Origin: Schizophyllum amplum
Taxonomy: Eukaryota > Basidiomycota > Agaricomycetes > Agaricales > Schizophyllaceae
DNA length: 64,000 nucleotides
Assembly (NCBI GenBank): GCA_007026445.1
Contig: VDMD01000001.1
Location: forward strand, 2,604,001 to 2,668,000
Direction: 5' to 3'
Shown: one piece after another, positions 23,751 through 33,534 of the stretch
How the letters are laid out: each line of letters starts with the position of its first letter
How positions within the stretch are numbered: the stretch's first letter is position 1
Program-made: the position numbers and the translations under genes
Notes under the pieces: model-generated
The model's database searches: none
The model's input: only the letters and a program-made list of their open reading frames with translations
Told to the model about the DNA's origin: nothing

Positions 23751-24440
23751 ACGTGGGCTGAGTTCTGCTGCATCCGGGACATCAGCCGATGGTCATGCGC
23801 TGCGCACGGATTACGCACCGTCGACAAGGCCTCGTGGGGAAGTACGAGTGATGTCCATCCGCCGCGTATGCAAGTCTCGTGGGGTGCAGCTTGAATCTCG
23901 TTCCCGCTCACCGCGTCGCCTGCCAGCCTGGGGGAAGGGGCGAATGCGGGTGGATGTCGACCGACAAACTGAAGGTCGCGCGTTATCCCGATGGATCCGG
24001 AGATGGGGGAAGACGCGGGGACGGCGGCGGGGGGCGAGTAGACGGCGCCGGAAACGTCCTGGGGACGTCGCAGACGACGATGAGCAGGACGAAGCAGGGA
24101 GAGAGTTGGGATTTGAATCAAAACAAATTCAGAGCCGCAAGCAGACACAGAACGGGCCGGAGCCGAGGACCCCGGACACCCGTCGGGATCACTTTGCGCC
24201 CATTTGTCGGTCTGGATCTCACTCTTGCCGCTCCGCCACATTTTTCCGGGGATCGATCCCGGCTGATGCGACAGTACATTTCTTTTCTCCTTCTTGAACT
24301 CCCCCTGCTCTCTCTGCCCTCTTCAAAATGAACAGCAACTTGCACAGTTCACTTGCCGATGCCCTCGCCTTGCAGACGCGAAACCTTTCCTCCACAAGCC
24401 TCAATGCCAAAGCGAGTGACGAGCGAGCGCTCTCGCAATA
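23751..24440. promoter_or_regulatory. areA-like gene upstream region (proximal)
   Basis: Presumed 5' UTR and promoter of the GATA factor. CT-rich on the minus strand near 23850-24100. Open frames here on both strands have no recognisable homology. I checked 24105-24260 for a tRNA and rejected it. Confidence 0.4.
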
Positions 24441-24858
24441 GAGCGGGTCTGCCCAGGATCTTTTGGAAGATATCTAGGATATTTCAAGATATTTGGCCAA
24501 AAACCTGTCGAGATTCGCGCTCCAAACAGTGACTTTTTGAAAAATCTTTGACAACTTACACTTACTCTAAGGAGCGTGGTGGTCGTTGAAGAGCCCCGTT
24601 GGCTCATCAGCACTTCGGAAAGCTGCTTTTGCGAGGGCGGCTAGCCCCCACGACGATGCTCGGCCATCCCTGCCCACTTTTACGAGGTAAGGCGCGCTGG
24701 ATCGTGCCCTGGCCATGCCGGGCTCATAATGCTTTACCGTTATGGTAAAAACTTTTGCAGGCTCTTCAAAGTCTTACGCCTACTTGAAGGCATTTTCGCC
24801 GAATTCTTGACGCGTATGAATTTGCAAAAGCCACAAAAGATCCTGGGCAGACCCGCTC
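24441..24858. mobile_element. 418-bp MITE with 25-bp TIRs and TA duplication
   Basis: Perfect 25-bp inverted repeats: 24441-24465 begins GAGCGGGTCTGCCCAGG and 24834-24858 is its complement. TA dinucleotides lie directly outside at 24439-24440 and 24859-24860. The interior is AT-rich, with GATATCTAGGATATTTCAAGA-like stretches and no ORF. Size, TIR and TA duplication fit a Tc1/mariner-derived miniature element. It sits about 0.7 kb upstream of the areA-like start codon. The TIR shares no sequence with the element in MND1. Confidence 0.88.
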
Positions 24859-26528
24859 TAATTTTGCCTCCATTTTCCAATTGCGGGCCTAAACTGATCT
24901 AAACTCCCCACCACAGACGACAGCCCGGAAATCGCCCTGCCGCAGCCTGCCGCCTCCCCTCGGTCTTCACTTAAAGCACCCCGACTGGAAGTCCTCAAGC
25001 ACGGAACCACTCTGTATAACCCCTTCCCACCACCCCCGACCTGTCTTGTGGAGTATCCCCCATTCTCATCATCGTGCTCTGCGTACCGCCTGAATCGGAC
25101 TCTGCAGCACTGGTGCTCGCTCGTCGTCTACAAAGTTCCAGCAAAGTTCATCCTGACACTCGCTGCAGTCGCTTGATTGACCGTCCCTGCTGATGATCAA
25201 AATCAGGGAAGGAAACATGGGATTGTTCTGGGATTGTTGGCAGCGCAAGCGATCGTTCGCCCTCAGAGGGGAAATGCGACAGCGCGCCAACGTGCTCACA
25301 ATTCACACGCCCTCTTTTTTGACAATAGAAATCAACTCATTGGACGCGATGCTCCAGGCTGCAGCCGCACCCGCCGCAGGCGCAATGGTCCCGTGGAAAA
25401 TCAACTGCTTTTGAACCTAATCCGGAGTATGCCGATCACGTGAGTCTCACGCCGCAGTCAAAGGTGATCGGGACCTCAAATTATGTTCATCCTGCTCTCA
25501 TCCGTGCCTCGCTTCTCGACATACCTCACGCAGCTGCGTCTTTCTCGGCTGTGTTGTTCTCGTCCCATCTTCGCCTCCATGCTCCGGTTGCTGGGCGATG
25601 CATCGCGTTTCTTTTCTCCTCGGCTGAATGAACACCGGAGCTTTCTCTCTTTACGACAACTCGAACACGGCTCCGAGGCGCGCAACGGCTATTCCATTCA
25701 GTGATCAACCTCCTGCAACATGTGCAACGCCGCCTCAGACGAGGCTCTGCGCCATTATTGCGGACGCCTCTGCGCTCCAAGCCCCGTCCCAACTCGTGGG
25801 GGGCGCCGTTTCAGAGGTTCTACACGCGTCGAGCCTTCTCCTGGTCATATGTCTCGTTAGCCTCACGTACATATACAGTCCCTGGTCATCTCTAGGGCCC
25901 GCGTAGGTCCTTATTGAACAGCGACGACGACACGTGCCGTCGCTGGTCGGCCACCTTTCACGCAGATGACCTGTGCGCCCATATAGATCCAAGCCTATGA
26001 GCAAGCCCGCTCGCTCGGTGTGCCCCATCCGCGACGCAGCATCACCCGCACCCAAAGCAACAGCCCCCGCCGCGGTGGCAGGAGTCCACCATGTTGTTGA
26101 TGCATAGTTGATGCATAGTGACATCGTCCATCAGCATTTCCCGTTCTAACCACGACGAAATTGCGCACTTTCAGCTACCAGACTTCTCGTCAGAGGGACT
26201 GGAAGGCATGCGGGCGCTAGCCGCAAGGTTGCCGCACCTGCCGCCGCTTGGACAATTATCTTATCGTCCTTGTACTTCTTTGGGTGCCTCCCGATTTATC
26301 AAAGGTTACAAGCACGCAAGCGAGCACCCAAGACGTCTCTCGAATTGCTCTTATCCTTATCTGCAGCGAGGGCGTTGTATAAAAGGGAGCTTGCTACCGC
26401 TGTGCAAGATTTTCCTCTTCTCTCTCCTTCGGACTTTGCCTGCTCGCCACGCGCGCCGGCTGTCCTCTACCATTCTGCCAGTCTCTCACAAGAGCCACAT
26501 CGATTATCGGGTGTCGTCGGACACGCCC
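24859..26528. other. Long non-coding stretch upstream of areA-like gene
   Basis: About 1.7 kb with scattered frames below 130 codons on both strands, none convincing. A TATA-like TATAAAAGGG occurs at about 26376-26385 on the plus strand but no plus-strand gene follows. It may be distal promoter or hold unseen non-coding transcripts. Confidence 0.3.
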
Positions 26529-26678
26529 TTACCTGGGAAAGGTACGAGGACAAGGCGTTTGCCGTTGTCGGTCCCGCACGGCGTTGCCGATGAACAATGC
26601 AGCTCCCATTATAGCGATCGAGGATAAGATAATCGACTCCTTTGTCGGTCCTACTGGTCGATACATCCGAAGGGACAT
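26529..26678 (-). CDS. Possible small single-span membrane protein
   Basis: A 49-codon frame starting at ATG 26678: MSLRMYRPVGPTKES, then a hydrophobic segment of about 20 residues (IILSSIAIMGAALFIGNAV), then a basic tail (RDRQRQ). This looks like a small mitochondrial or ER membrane protein. I do not recognise it. It lies 156 bp downstream of the signal peptide peptidase stop on the same strand, so it could also be chance coding within that gene's 3' UTR. Confidence 0.3.
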   Translation of the reverse strand: MSLRMYRPVGPTKESIILSSIAIMGAALFIGNAVRDRQRQTPCPRTFPR

Positions 26679-26834
26679 GACGACGTTTCGCGGCAGCAGC
26701 CCTGCCAGCTGTCCCTTGCTGTCCCCGGAACATGACGACGATGGGTATAGCATCCGCCCCCCTAACCTCGTCTCGGGATGAACGCATTGGCGGCGCGGGC
26801 GCGCGCAGCTGCGGCGCCCTAGCACGCCTCACCC

Positions 26835-28289
26835 TCATTCCTTCTTCCTCTGATCGTCGCGTCCACCCTCCTCCGGCTCGTCGCTCCACGCCCACGCCGT
26901 CTGTAACTCTCCACGCGCGAGGCCTGTGAAGACGAACGACAGAACACACGCTGGGCTGTACAAGTGTTCTCACGTCAGCCCCCTCGCGCGCCATACGGGG
27001 AGCATGAACCGCCGACGGACGGATCTCACCTGAGGTAGAGCAGCGCAGGCTGCGCGGCCTTGAAGGTATGCATGACCACCATCGTGGTCGTTAGCCCGAG
27101 CACGTACGCGATTATGGCGGCCGTGAAGTAGGGCTTGGCGTATGATGTTCGCGGCCGGCCGGCCTTGACGAAGTCGTACCGCAGCGCCAACGCGATGAAG
27201 ACCCCCGGGATCACGACGTCCCCGAGCCCGAGCATTGTGTAGCCGCGCTCGCCAGAGAACAGGAGCGACTTTGGCCAAAGTAGCTTGATGGGGACGTCGA
27301 GCGACGTCGCGACCTTGACCATCTGCGGACGCCGTTGGTGTGATGCGCGCGGATCGCAGAAGTGTGCTCACCACTTCGGTGCCGAAGACCCACCATATGT
27401 CGTACAGGAACAGGCCCCCGAGCAGGATGCTTCCCGTCTTGAATGAATCAAGCTTGAGCAGCGTCAACGAGGTGAAGCAGAAGGCGATGGCGAGCGTATT
27501 AGCCATGAGCGTGAGTACGCTCTTACTTTCCGCGAGCCGGTAGACTATCGAAGGTGCAGCGGAGAAGGGCAGCAACGCGACCGACGGCGTGCGCCATGAG
27601 AGCAGAACTTCGGCTGGTGGTCCCGTCAGTGCTGGTCAGCGCCGCCCTGAGGCCGAGATGAAAAGGATGCACTCACAGCGTCCCTTGCTCTTCTGCGTGA
27701 GTTCAAAGCGGTCGAACGCCTTCCACGCACGCTCGCCCACGATGGAACGGACGCAGGACGTCAAGCTCTGGTTCGTAAGTGAGCCTCGTCCCCAGGGAAA
27801 GTGGTACATGCGCATGAGGGGACATACCTTCCATACGGCGCCCACGCCCGCTAATGAGAAATACCACCCAAGAAGCAGGTTTATCCATTCAGTTCCAAGG
27901 AACTTTACAACCAGATATAGGCTGAATAGAACCACGGAACCCAGCTGCGCCAATTCTTAGTCTCGTCATATAAAAGTGTGGTGAAAAGGATAGGTCTGCT
28001 GAGCTCACGATGGGAAAGAGGTATGCATCTTCACTTGACATGCGTTCTGTGATGTCGCCATCTTCCTCCTCGTCTTCATATTCTTTGTCTGCATTTGAGT
28101 CGTCGTCCTTGAGTTTCTTCGGACCCTTGCCGCCAGTCAGACAAATTATCTGCCACGCAGTCAAGCGAATGGGCTCACGGGTAGGGAGCCGAAAGACCCA
28201 GCGTAGATGCAGCTTACTGCCAGAGTAAGCAGGCCCGCGTAGGAAGACAGCAGATCCCAATCAGGACCTTGCAGTATTTGCTCGGACAT
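26835..28289 (-). CDS. Signal peptide peptidase (GxGD aspartyl intramembrane protease)
   Basis: Cleaves remnant signal peptides inside the ER membrane. Seven exons (28289-28179, 28125-28009, 27944-27828, 27767-27677, 27613-27372, 27322-27030, 26955-26835) encode 363 aa. All signature motifs are present: first catalytic Asp in LFLYDIWWVFGTEV, second in MLGLGDVVIPGVF, and the PAL motif in AQPALLYLSPAC. Hydrophobic spans fit a nine-span topology: WDLLSSYAGLLTLAVSCIYA, GSVVLFSLYLVVKF, INLLLGWYFSLAGVG and others. An acidic loop (DKEYEDEEEDGDITER) follows the first span, as in fungal homologues. The C-terminus is hydrophilic and lysine-rich (DDQRKKE), compatible with ER retention. It diverges from the carnitine acetyltransferase gene. 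Confidence 0.94.
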
Positions 28290-28854
28290 GGCGTGGCTGA
28301 CAACGACAGGGGAGAGCAAGCAGAACAACGGCGGTACCAAAACCGTAACGCGGACGTGTCGATCGTGTCGTGCTGGTCATGTGATGTCACTGTTGGTCCA
28401 GTCCATAAGTACGAGCCAGTGCTCCTTAGCAAATGGCCAAGATGTACTGTATTCAGAAGAATACAGGGCTGAAAATCCTCCGAACATGGTCATGACATTG
28501 ACAGTCAAGGGAAACGAGCTGGCTGTCTGCATGGGAAGCGCGTGGTGGACAACGGCGGCTGCCGAACCCCGCGTGTTTAGGCGCAATTGGAAGTCCTTGT
28601 TCTCCGCAGCCCCGCATCCCCGTCACCCTTCCTCAGCTTCTTGAGCGAACCACCCCCTTCTGACTCTGAGTGCCCTTGGCTGTTGCTCCTCTCGGCGCTG
28701 CCCTGCGATTGTCTAGCTTGCACTTTACCCGGCACGAACGAACCGGGTTAGTTCGCAATCACGAGGAATCGCGGGTTGAAGGTCGCCGGAGTGGCGACGA
28801 ACACGGAGGAACAGGAGGAACATAAAGACGGCTATCATCCAGAGGATTCCCTCA
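28290..28854. promoter_or_regulatory. Divergent promoter, signal peptide peptidase / carnitine acetyltransferase
   Basis: 565 bp between two divergent start codons. It contains a near-perfect palindrome at 28447-28466 (CTGTATTC, 4-nt spacer, GAATACAG). No clear TATA box. Confidence 0.4.
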
Positions 28855-30921
28855 ATGTGGGCACGCCGCCTCTTCTCCCTTCGTGCCATGTCCACCAGTA
28901 CCCGCGTCCGACCGCCAAACTGGAAGGCGCGCGCTCCTGCACCGCTACCGGGCCCTGCGTTTGCATCCCAGAAAGGCCTACCAAGGCTCCCGGTACCTCC
29001 CCTTGCGCAGACCCTTGACCGCTTGAAGGAGAGTCTGCGTCCGATCGCGTGCACTAGCGACGAGTACGATGCAGTGACCAGCAAGATTGATAGCTTCGCC
29101 GCGCAACAAGGCCCCGATCTGCAAAAGCGCCTCGAGCAGCACGCTGCGTCAAGAGATCACTGGCTGGAGGAGTGGTGGGATGATGGCGCGTACCTCAGCT
29201 ATAGGGACTCGGTCGTGATCAATGTGTCCTACTATTGTGCGTGGCGAATGTATCGGAGATCAGGGCATGCTGACCTCCTCACGCAGATGGTTTCACCAAG
29301 CACCCATCGCATCTGAAGCAGACGCCAGCGGCGCGCGCTGCGGCTTTGGCGCGGGGCGCAATGCTCTTTCGTCAGCAGTGGAAGCTAGGCCAGCTAGAAC
29401 CTGACCGCGCCAAGGACACCGCATTCTGCATGGACACCTTCCGCTGGATGTTTGATTGCTGCCGCGTCCCGGGACACGGGATTGACTGGAGCGTCTCGCA
29501 TGCCAAGGCGGGCGACACGGGGAACAGCGGCCACATCATCGTAACGCGCAACAACAGGTTTTGGAAGGTCCCTGCCGCGCAGGATGGCCATATTCTCAGT
29601 ACGGAAGATTTCGAGAGGTGCTTGATACTCCTTCGTCCAATACTGCGCACTAATGGCTCGCAGACAGATTCAAAGCATCTATGACGCATCCGAGGGGAAG
29701 CCATACCCTGCTGTCGGTGTCCTTGCAGCGTCCAACCGCGACAAGTGGGCGCACGACTACGACGAGCTTATCACCTCCGCACACAATTCTGCGATCACGG
29801 ACGCCATACACTCCGCTGCGTTCCTCATTTCCCTTGAGCCAACGCCGAAACCCGCATCTGACGCCCCCGAGGCGTCTCACGTCGCTCACTCCCGCGCTCT
29901 CTGGCACGGTGCCGTTGTCAATGGACAGCCTATCGGACTCCAGAACCGCTGGGTAGACAAGCCTGTGCAATTCATCGTCTTCGACGACGGCTACGCGGGT
30001 ATTATGGGCGAGCATTCTGTTATGGACGGCACACCTATGGTGCGCCTCTGCGACGACGTACTCGCCGCGCTCGAGAAGCCGGACTTCAACCACGGCGCAC
30101 CTGCCCCACGAACTCCGGAACCCACGGCACTGGACTGGGAAGTCTCATCGGCGACAGAGGCCGCGATCACTCGCGCCAACACGGAAGCCGTACAGCTTAT
30201 TGAGAGCCAGGCGGTGACCTTCTTACGCACGGGCTACGGGAAGGCCTCTATCAAAGCGGCAGGCGTATCGCCGGACTCCTGGGCGCAGCTCATTGTACAG
30301 CTCGCGTACGCACGGCTGCTCGCGCGCTCAGGGAAGCAGCGCGCCGGCGGCACGTACGAGGCAGCGACGACGCGCCGATTTCGCGGGGGGCGCACGGAGG
30401 CGATCCGCGTTGTTAGCAGCGAGTCCGACGCGTGGGTTGCGGCGATGGACGCGGACGACGTAGGCACGCAGGCGCGGCGGGAGCTCTTCCACGCGGCCGT
30501 GAAGACCCATGTCCGGCGCGCGAAGGAGGCAGGTGCAGGGCACGGTGTTGACCGGCACGTGCTGGGCCTGAAGAAATGCTTGCGCGAAGGGGAGCACGCG
30601 CCCGAGCTGTTCAGCGATCCGGTGCTCGCGCGGTCGAGCAACTGGGTGCTGAGCACGTCGGCGATCTTCTCGAAGCGCTTCGATACCTACGGATGGGGCG
30701 AGGTCGTCCCCGAGGGCTTTGGTGTTCCTTACATGACTGGATTCAACGGTACGTGCGGAGGATTTGTCTAATTAAACGAGCAATTGATCTCCATGGCAGA
30801 TTATTTGCAGTACACCATCACCTCGCGGACGGACATGCCTAACAAGGAATTCATTGAGGAGATCGCCAAGGCAGCCAACGACATCTACAAACTTTTCCTC
30901 ACAGAGAAGAGTGCCCTGTAG
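28855..30921 (+). CDS. CAT2: Carnitine O-acetyltransferase
   Basis: Moves acetyl groups between CoA and carnitine for shuttling between organelles. Four exons (28855-29236, 29287-29617, 29664-30748, 30800-30921) encode 639 aa. The catalytic His lies in GIMGEHSVMDGTP; other family blocks are PRLPVPPLAQTLDRLKESL, LEEWWDDGAYLSYRDSVVIN, YYGFTKHPS, RQIQSIYDAS, and the C-terminal VPYMTGFNDYLQYTITSR. The N-terminus MWARRLFSLRAMSTSTRV is a good mitochondrial presequence. A second in-frame ATG at 28888 would drop it, as in yeast Cat2, which makes mitochondrial and peroxisomal forms. The C-terminal SAL only weakly resembles a peroxisomal PTS1. Confidence 0.94.
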
Positions 30922-31213
30922 AGTGGCTCTTGCTGCCTTCACGCTTGCAGGTCGCACTTATGTGCCTATGTGTTGGAGTAGGACCACATCAATGTATCAT
31001 TAGCAGGACAGCATGCTGTGGCCGGAATACTCATTCGGCTCCGCTGTTCAGGAACGTACAGTGCTAGACCAGCACAACTCGTGCGCGTCCTTCGATCTAG
31101 GTGGGGTATGCAGGCTGCAGATGTCGGTCTTGGGACCGATACCTATATTACAAAGTTGAAGTTCGATTTCGCGTCGCCTTCAATGCGTGACCGCGCCGGA
31201 TTGATCGATGTTA
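30922..31213. other. Intergenic region upstream of the third MITE
   Basis: 3' flank of the carnitine acetyltransferase gene. No ORF I can support. Confidence 0.35.
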
Positions 31214-31426
31214 CAGTCGTTTGCAGAAAAGTTGGCAGTCCCGTGCGCGCGTTTTTCCGAGCCACGCGGCGATGAGGGCCAATCGAACGCGTCGTTGCGG
31301 CGGGTCGTGCCCTCGGACTCGTCCAGGCGACGGCCCTGGCGACGCGATTGGCTGACGCGTCGCATCAACGGCGCACGCGCGCGAAATCTGAAGGCACGGG
31401 ACTGCCAACTTTTCTGCAAACGACTG
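31214..31426. mobile_element. 213-bp MITE with 33-bp TIRs and TA duplication in HPT1 promoter
   Basis: Perfect 33-bp inverted repeats at 31214-31246 (begins CAGTCGTTTGCAGAAAAG) and 31394-31426, flanked by TA at 31212-31213 and 31427-31428. The interior is GC-rich with no ORF of its own. The start CAGT resembles many Tc1/mariner ends. It lies 90 bp upstream of the HPT1 ATG, so it must be in or at the edge of the core promoter. It shares no TIR sequence with the other two elements in the window. Confidence 0.88.
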
Positions 31427-31516
31427 TAGATCGTGATCGGAGTTCGATTTCATTGTTCCCCTCCTTCCTCCCTTCCCTTCTCTCCCCCAACCTCCTACTC
31501 ACTCTCCTCCTCCGCA

Positions 31517-32652
31517 ATGGCCGAAGTCGAGCACTTCCACGTCTCGTACAACGACGTGCACAATATCATCAAGGATGTCTCTCCCGCTATCATCAATGAC
31601 TTCCAGCCCGATCTGCTCCTAGCCATCGGTACGCGCTGCGTCTGTCGCTCTGCCTTACTTCTGCTCATCCGCCGCCTCTTCCTCAGGTGGAGGGTAGGTT
31701 GGCTATCGACGTCCGCTAGCGTCTGCACCTACTGAACGCCCTCGCGTAGCGGCTTTTTCCCCGCTCGCGTCCTGGTGCGTGCTGACCCTCCTCAGGGTAA
31801 AGCCCGCGCTCACATCACTGTCTCTCCAGCGCACATTCCTACGCGCAAATGGGCCACACAAAGCCATTCAAATACAGGCTATTGGGCTGTCCCTCTACGA
31901 ACCCGTCGATGGCACGTCGGCCGAGCAGATCGGGACGGAGGTCATCCGGACGCAGTGGCTGTAAGTCCCGCCTATTTGCACCGCAGGTCCTGTAGCGTGA
32001 CTGTGCAAGATAGTGAAGACGCAGGCAAGAACTTAGTTGGGAAGAAGATCCTCATCGTCGACGAGGTTGATGACACCCGCAAGACACTACAGTGAGTATC
32101 TCGCCATCATACCTGCTAGCAATCACGCTCTTCCACACCGCTCTCCCCCTCCCTTACAGCGACAACACAATCTCCCTTGATCATGCCCTCCAACGTTCCT
32201 CCTTTCGCTCTCCCTACAATCCCTGGCAATGTCGCCCTTTCATACAATTGCCTTCCCATCCATGCCGTTCCGCATCCGTGTCACTCACTTCCTGCGCTAG
32301 ATACGCCGTCTCCGAGCTCAAAAAGGACATCGCTGCCGAGCTTGCCACTCGCTCCGAGCATGAGGCCGCGGTTCTGTCCACCCAGACCGCCTTTGCCATT
32401 TTCGTCGTCCATAACAAGAACAAGGCGAAGGTCGGCTCGCTCACGGATGACGTCAAGTACTTCCCAGGCATGGAGGTTGGCGACGTGTGGCTCGACTACC
32501 CGTGGGAGGTGTTGTGAGTATCGTTGCATGTATGGAAGCCTACGTTGGCGCATTTGTTGATGATCTTCAGGGACATCGATGAGCACGAGCGACTCGTAGC
32601 TGCCGACAAAGCTCGCATGAAGGCAAGGACAGAACAGAAGGCTTCCGCATGA
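31517..32652 (+). CDS. HPT1: Hypoxanthine-guanine/xanthine phosphoribosyltransferase, HPT1-like
   Basis: Purine salvage enzyme that joins a purine base to PRPP. Seven exons (31517-31628, 31687-31693, 31750-31774, 31830-31960, 32014-32091, 32301-32513, 32571-32652) encode 215 aa. It follows yeast Hpt1 block by block: HVSYNDVHNIIKDVSP, DLLLAIGGGGFFPARVLRTF, IGLSLYEP, RTQWLED, the PRPP-binding loop ILIVDEVDDTRKTL, and DVWLDYPWEV. Exon 2 is a 7-nt microexon (GTGGAGG) that completes the GGGG run; without it the frame breaks. The 32092-32300 intron is 209 nt. No targeting signal, so cytosolic. HPT1 and XPT1 are paralogues in yeast; substrate preference is not certain here. Confidence 0.93.
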
Positions 32653-33024
32653 TGAATATGCATCGATGAATTCCCGTCCGAGGACGTACAGCGGCTCCGC
32701 AGTCACGTCCTGGTGGTCTTCATGCGCCTGCTTGCGCAGTGATTGCTTCACTCTCCAGCCGTGTAACATTGAACCTCCATTTGTAGATGTACTTTATCAT
32801 ATATCGAACTATCGAAACGCTTTCGTGCAGCTTACAGAGAGCAGTGCATGCTGATGGTAGCCTGGACGTACCCGAGGCCGCCAAGTTGCTCAGACATAGT
32901 CTTGGGTTCCACAGATGGTCAGAAGCCTCAGGCCTCAGGCCTCAGGTTTCGAAAGCGTCGAATGAATCCCAAGTAGTATTCCATTCCACCTATGATACAT
33001 TACATTCCACACAACTTCGAACGA
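32653..33024. other. Intergenic region between convergent genes
   Basis: 3' flanks of HPT1 and the small Tudor-like gene. A 7-bp unit (CTCAGGC) is repeated three times in tandem near 32929-32948. No ORF. Confidence 0.35.
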
Positions 33025-33435
33025 TCACGCAGGGCCAACGATGTTCATGGGCTAGAGCGCATGTCAGAGCGAGTGTGAGGACGTGCAGCACATCTCTACG
33101 TACCTGATAGGTGGTTTCCTTACCCGTGTTGTCGTTGCGGATAGTGTACTTCGCATCCTAGGGAGACATCAGCGGGCGGCTGAGAAACAACTCGGAGAGC
33201 GTACGTCTCCACTACCCTGCACTTCGACGATCTCGCCAGTGCTGTGGGAGACATTGTCCGCGCTACCTGTGACTCATTCATCAATAGAGATGTGTGAAGA
33301 AAGGACATGCACACATACCGCCGACGGGACGATATTCAACGCGATCACCTTACTGGTAAGACTGCGGCTGGACCTGCAGGTGGCGTGAATGAAGCACGGA
33401 CGACGGGCCGCCATGAGATCTGAGAGACGCACCAT
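33025..33435 (-). CDS. Small Tudor-like protein (Hva1/DUF2945 type), possible nonsense codon
   Basis: A small protein, about 60 codons once spliced. Exons 33373-33319, 33266-33205, 33157-33104 and 33051-33025 read GDRVEYRPVGGSADNVSHST, GEIVEVQGSGDDAKYTIRND, then NTGKETTYQPMNIVGPA and stop. This resembles the fungal hypervirulence-associated Tudor family. The 5' end is a problem. A textbook 59-nt intron directly after ATG 33435 (donor GTGCGT, acceptor CTGCAG) leads to VQPQSYQ, then TAA at 33352-33350, then GDRV in the same frame. Either the TAA is a nonsense mutation, it is read through, or exon 1 uses another donor such as those at the CGTC repeats. A TATA box lies upstream. Confidence 0.6.
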
Positions 33436-33521
33436 TGTGAAAATTCGTGAAGCGAGTTGGGATGCGATCGTTTGGCGATGGAGATGTGGGAACTTGGTGG
33501 GTGCTGAGAGAACCAGGATGG

Positions 33522-33534
33522 CCTTATATACCCC
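33522..33534 (-). promoter_or_regulatory. TATA box of the small Tudor-like gene
   Basis: Minus-strand GGGGTATATAAGG lies about 90 bp upstream of ATG 33435 and supports transcription from here. Confidence 0.55.

Noticed and set aside
24105..24260. tRNA-like sequence on the minus strand (GTGGCGGAGCGG start, ATTCAAATC loop)
   Set aside because: T-stem and acceptor do not pair and the spacing is wrong for any tRNA.
31208..31453. Two nearly identical ORFs on opposite strands
   Set aside because: They are an artefact of the perfect inverted repeats of the 213-bp element, not genes.
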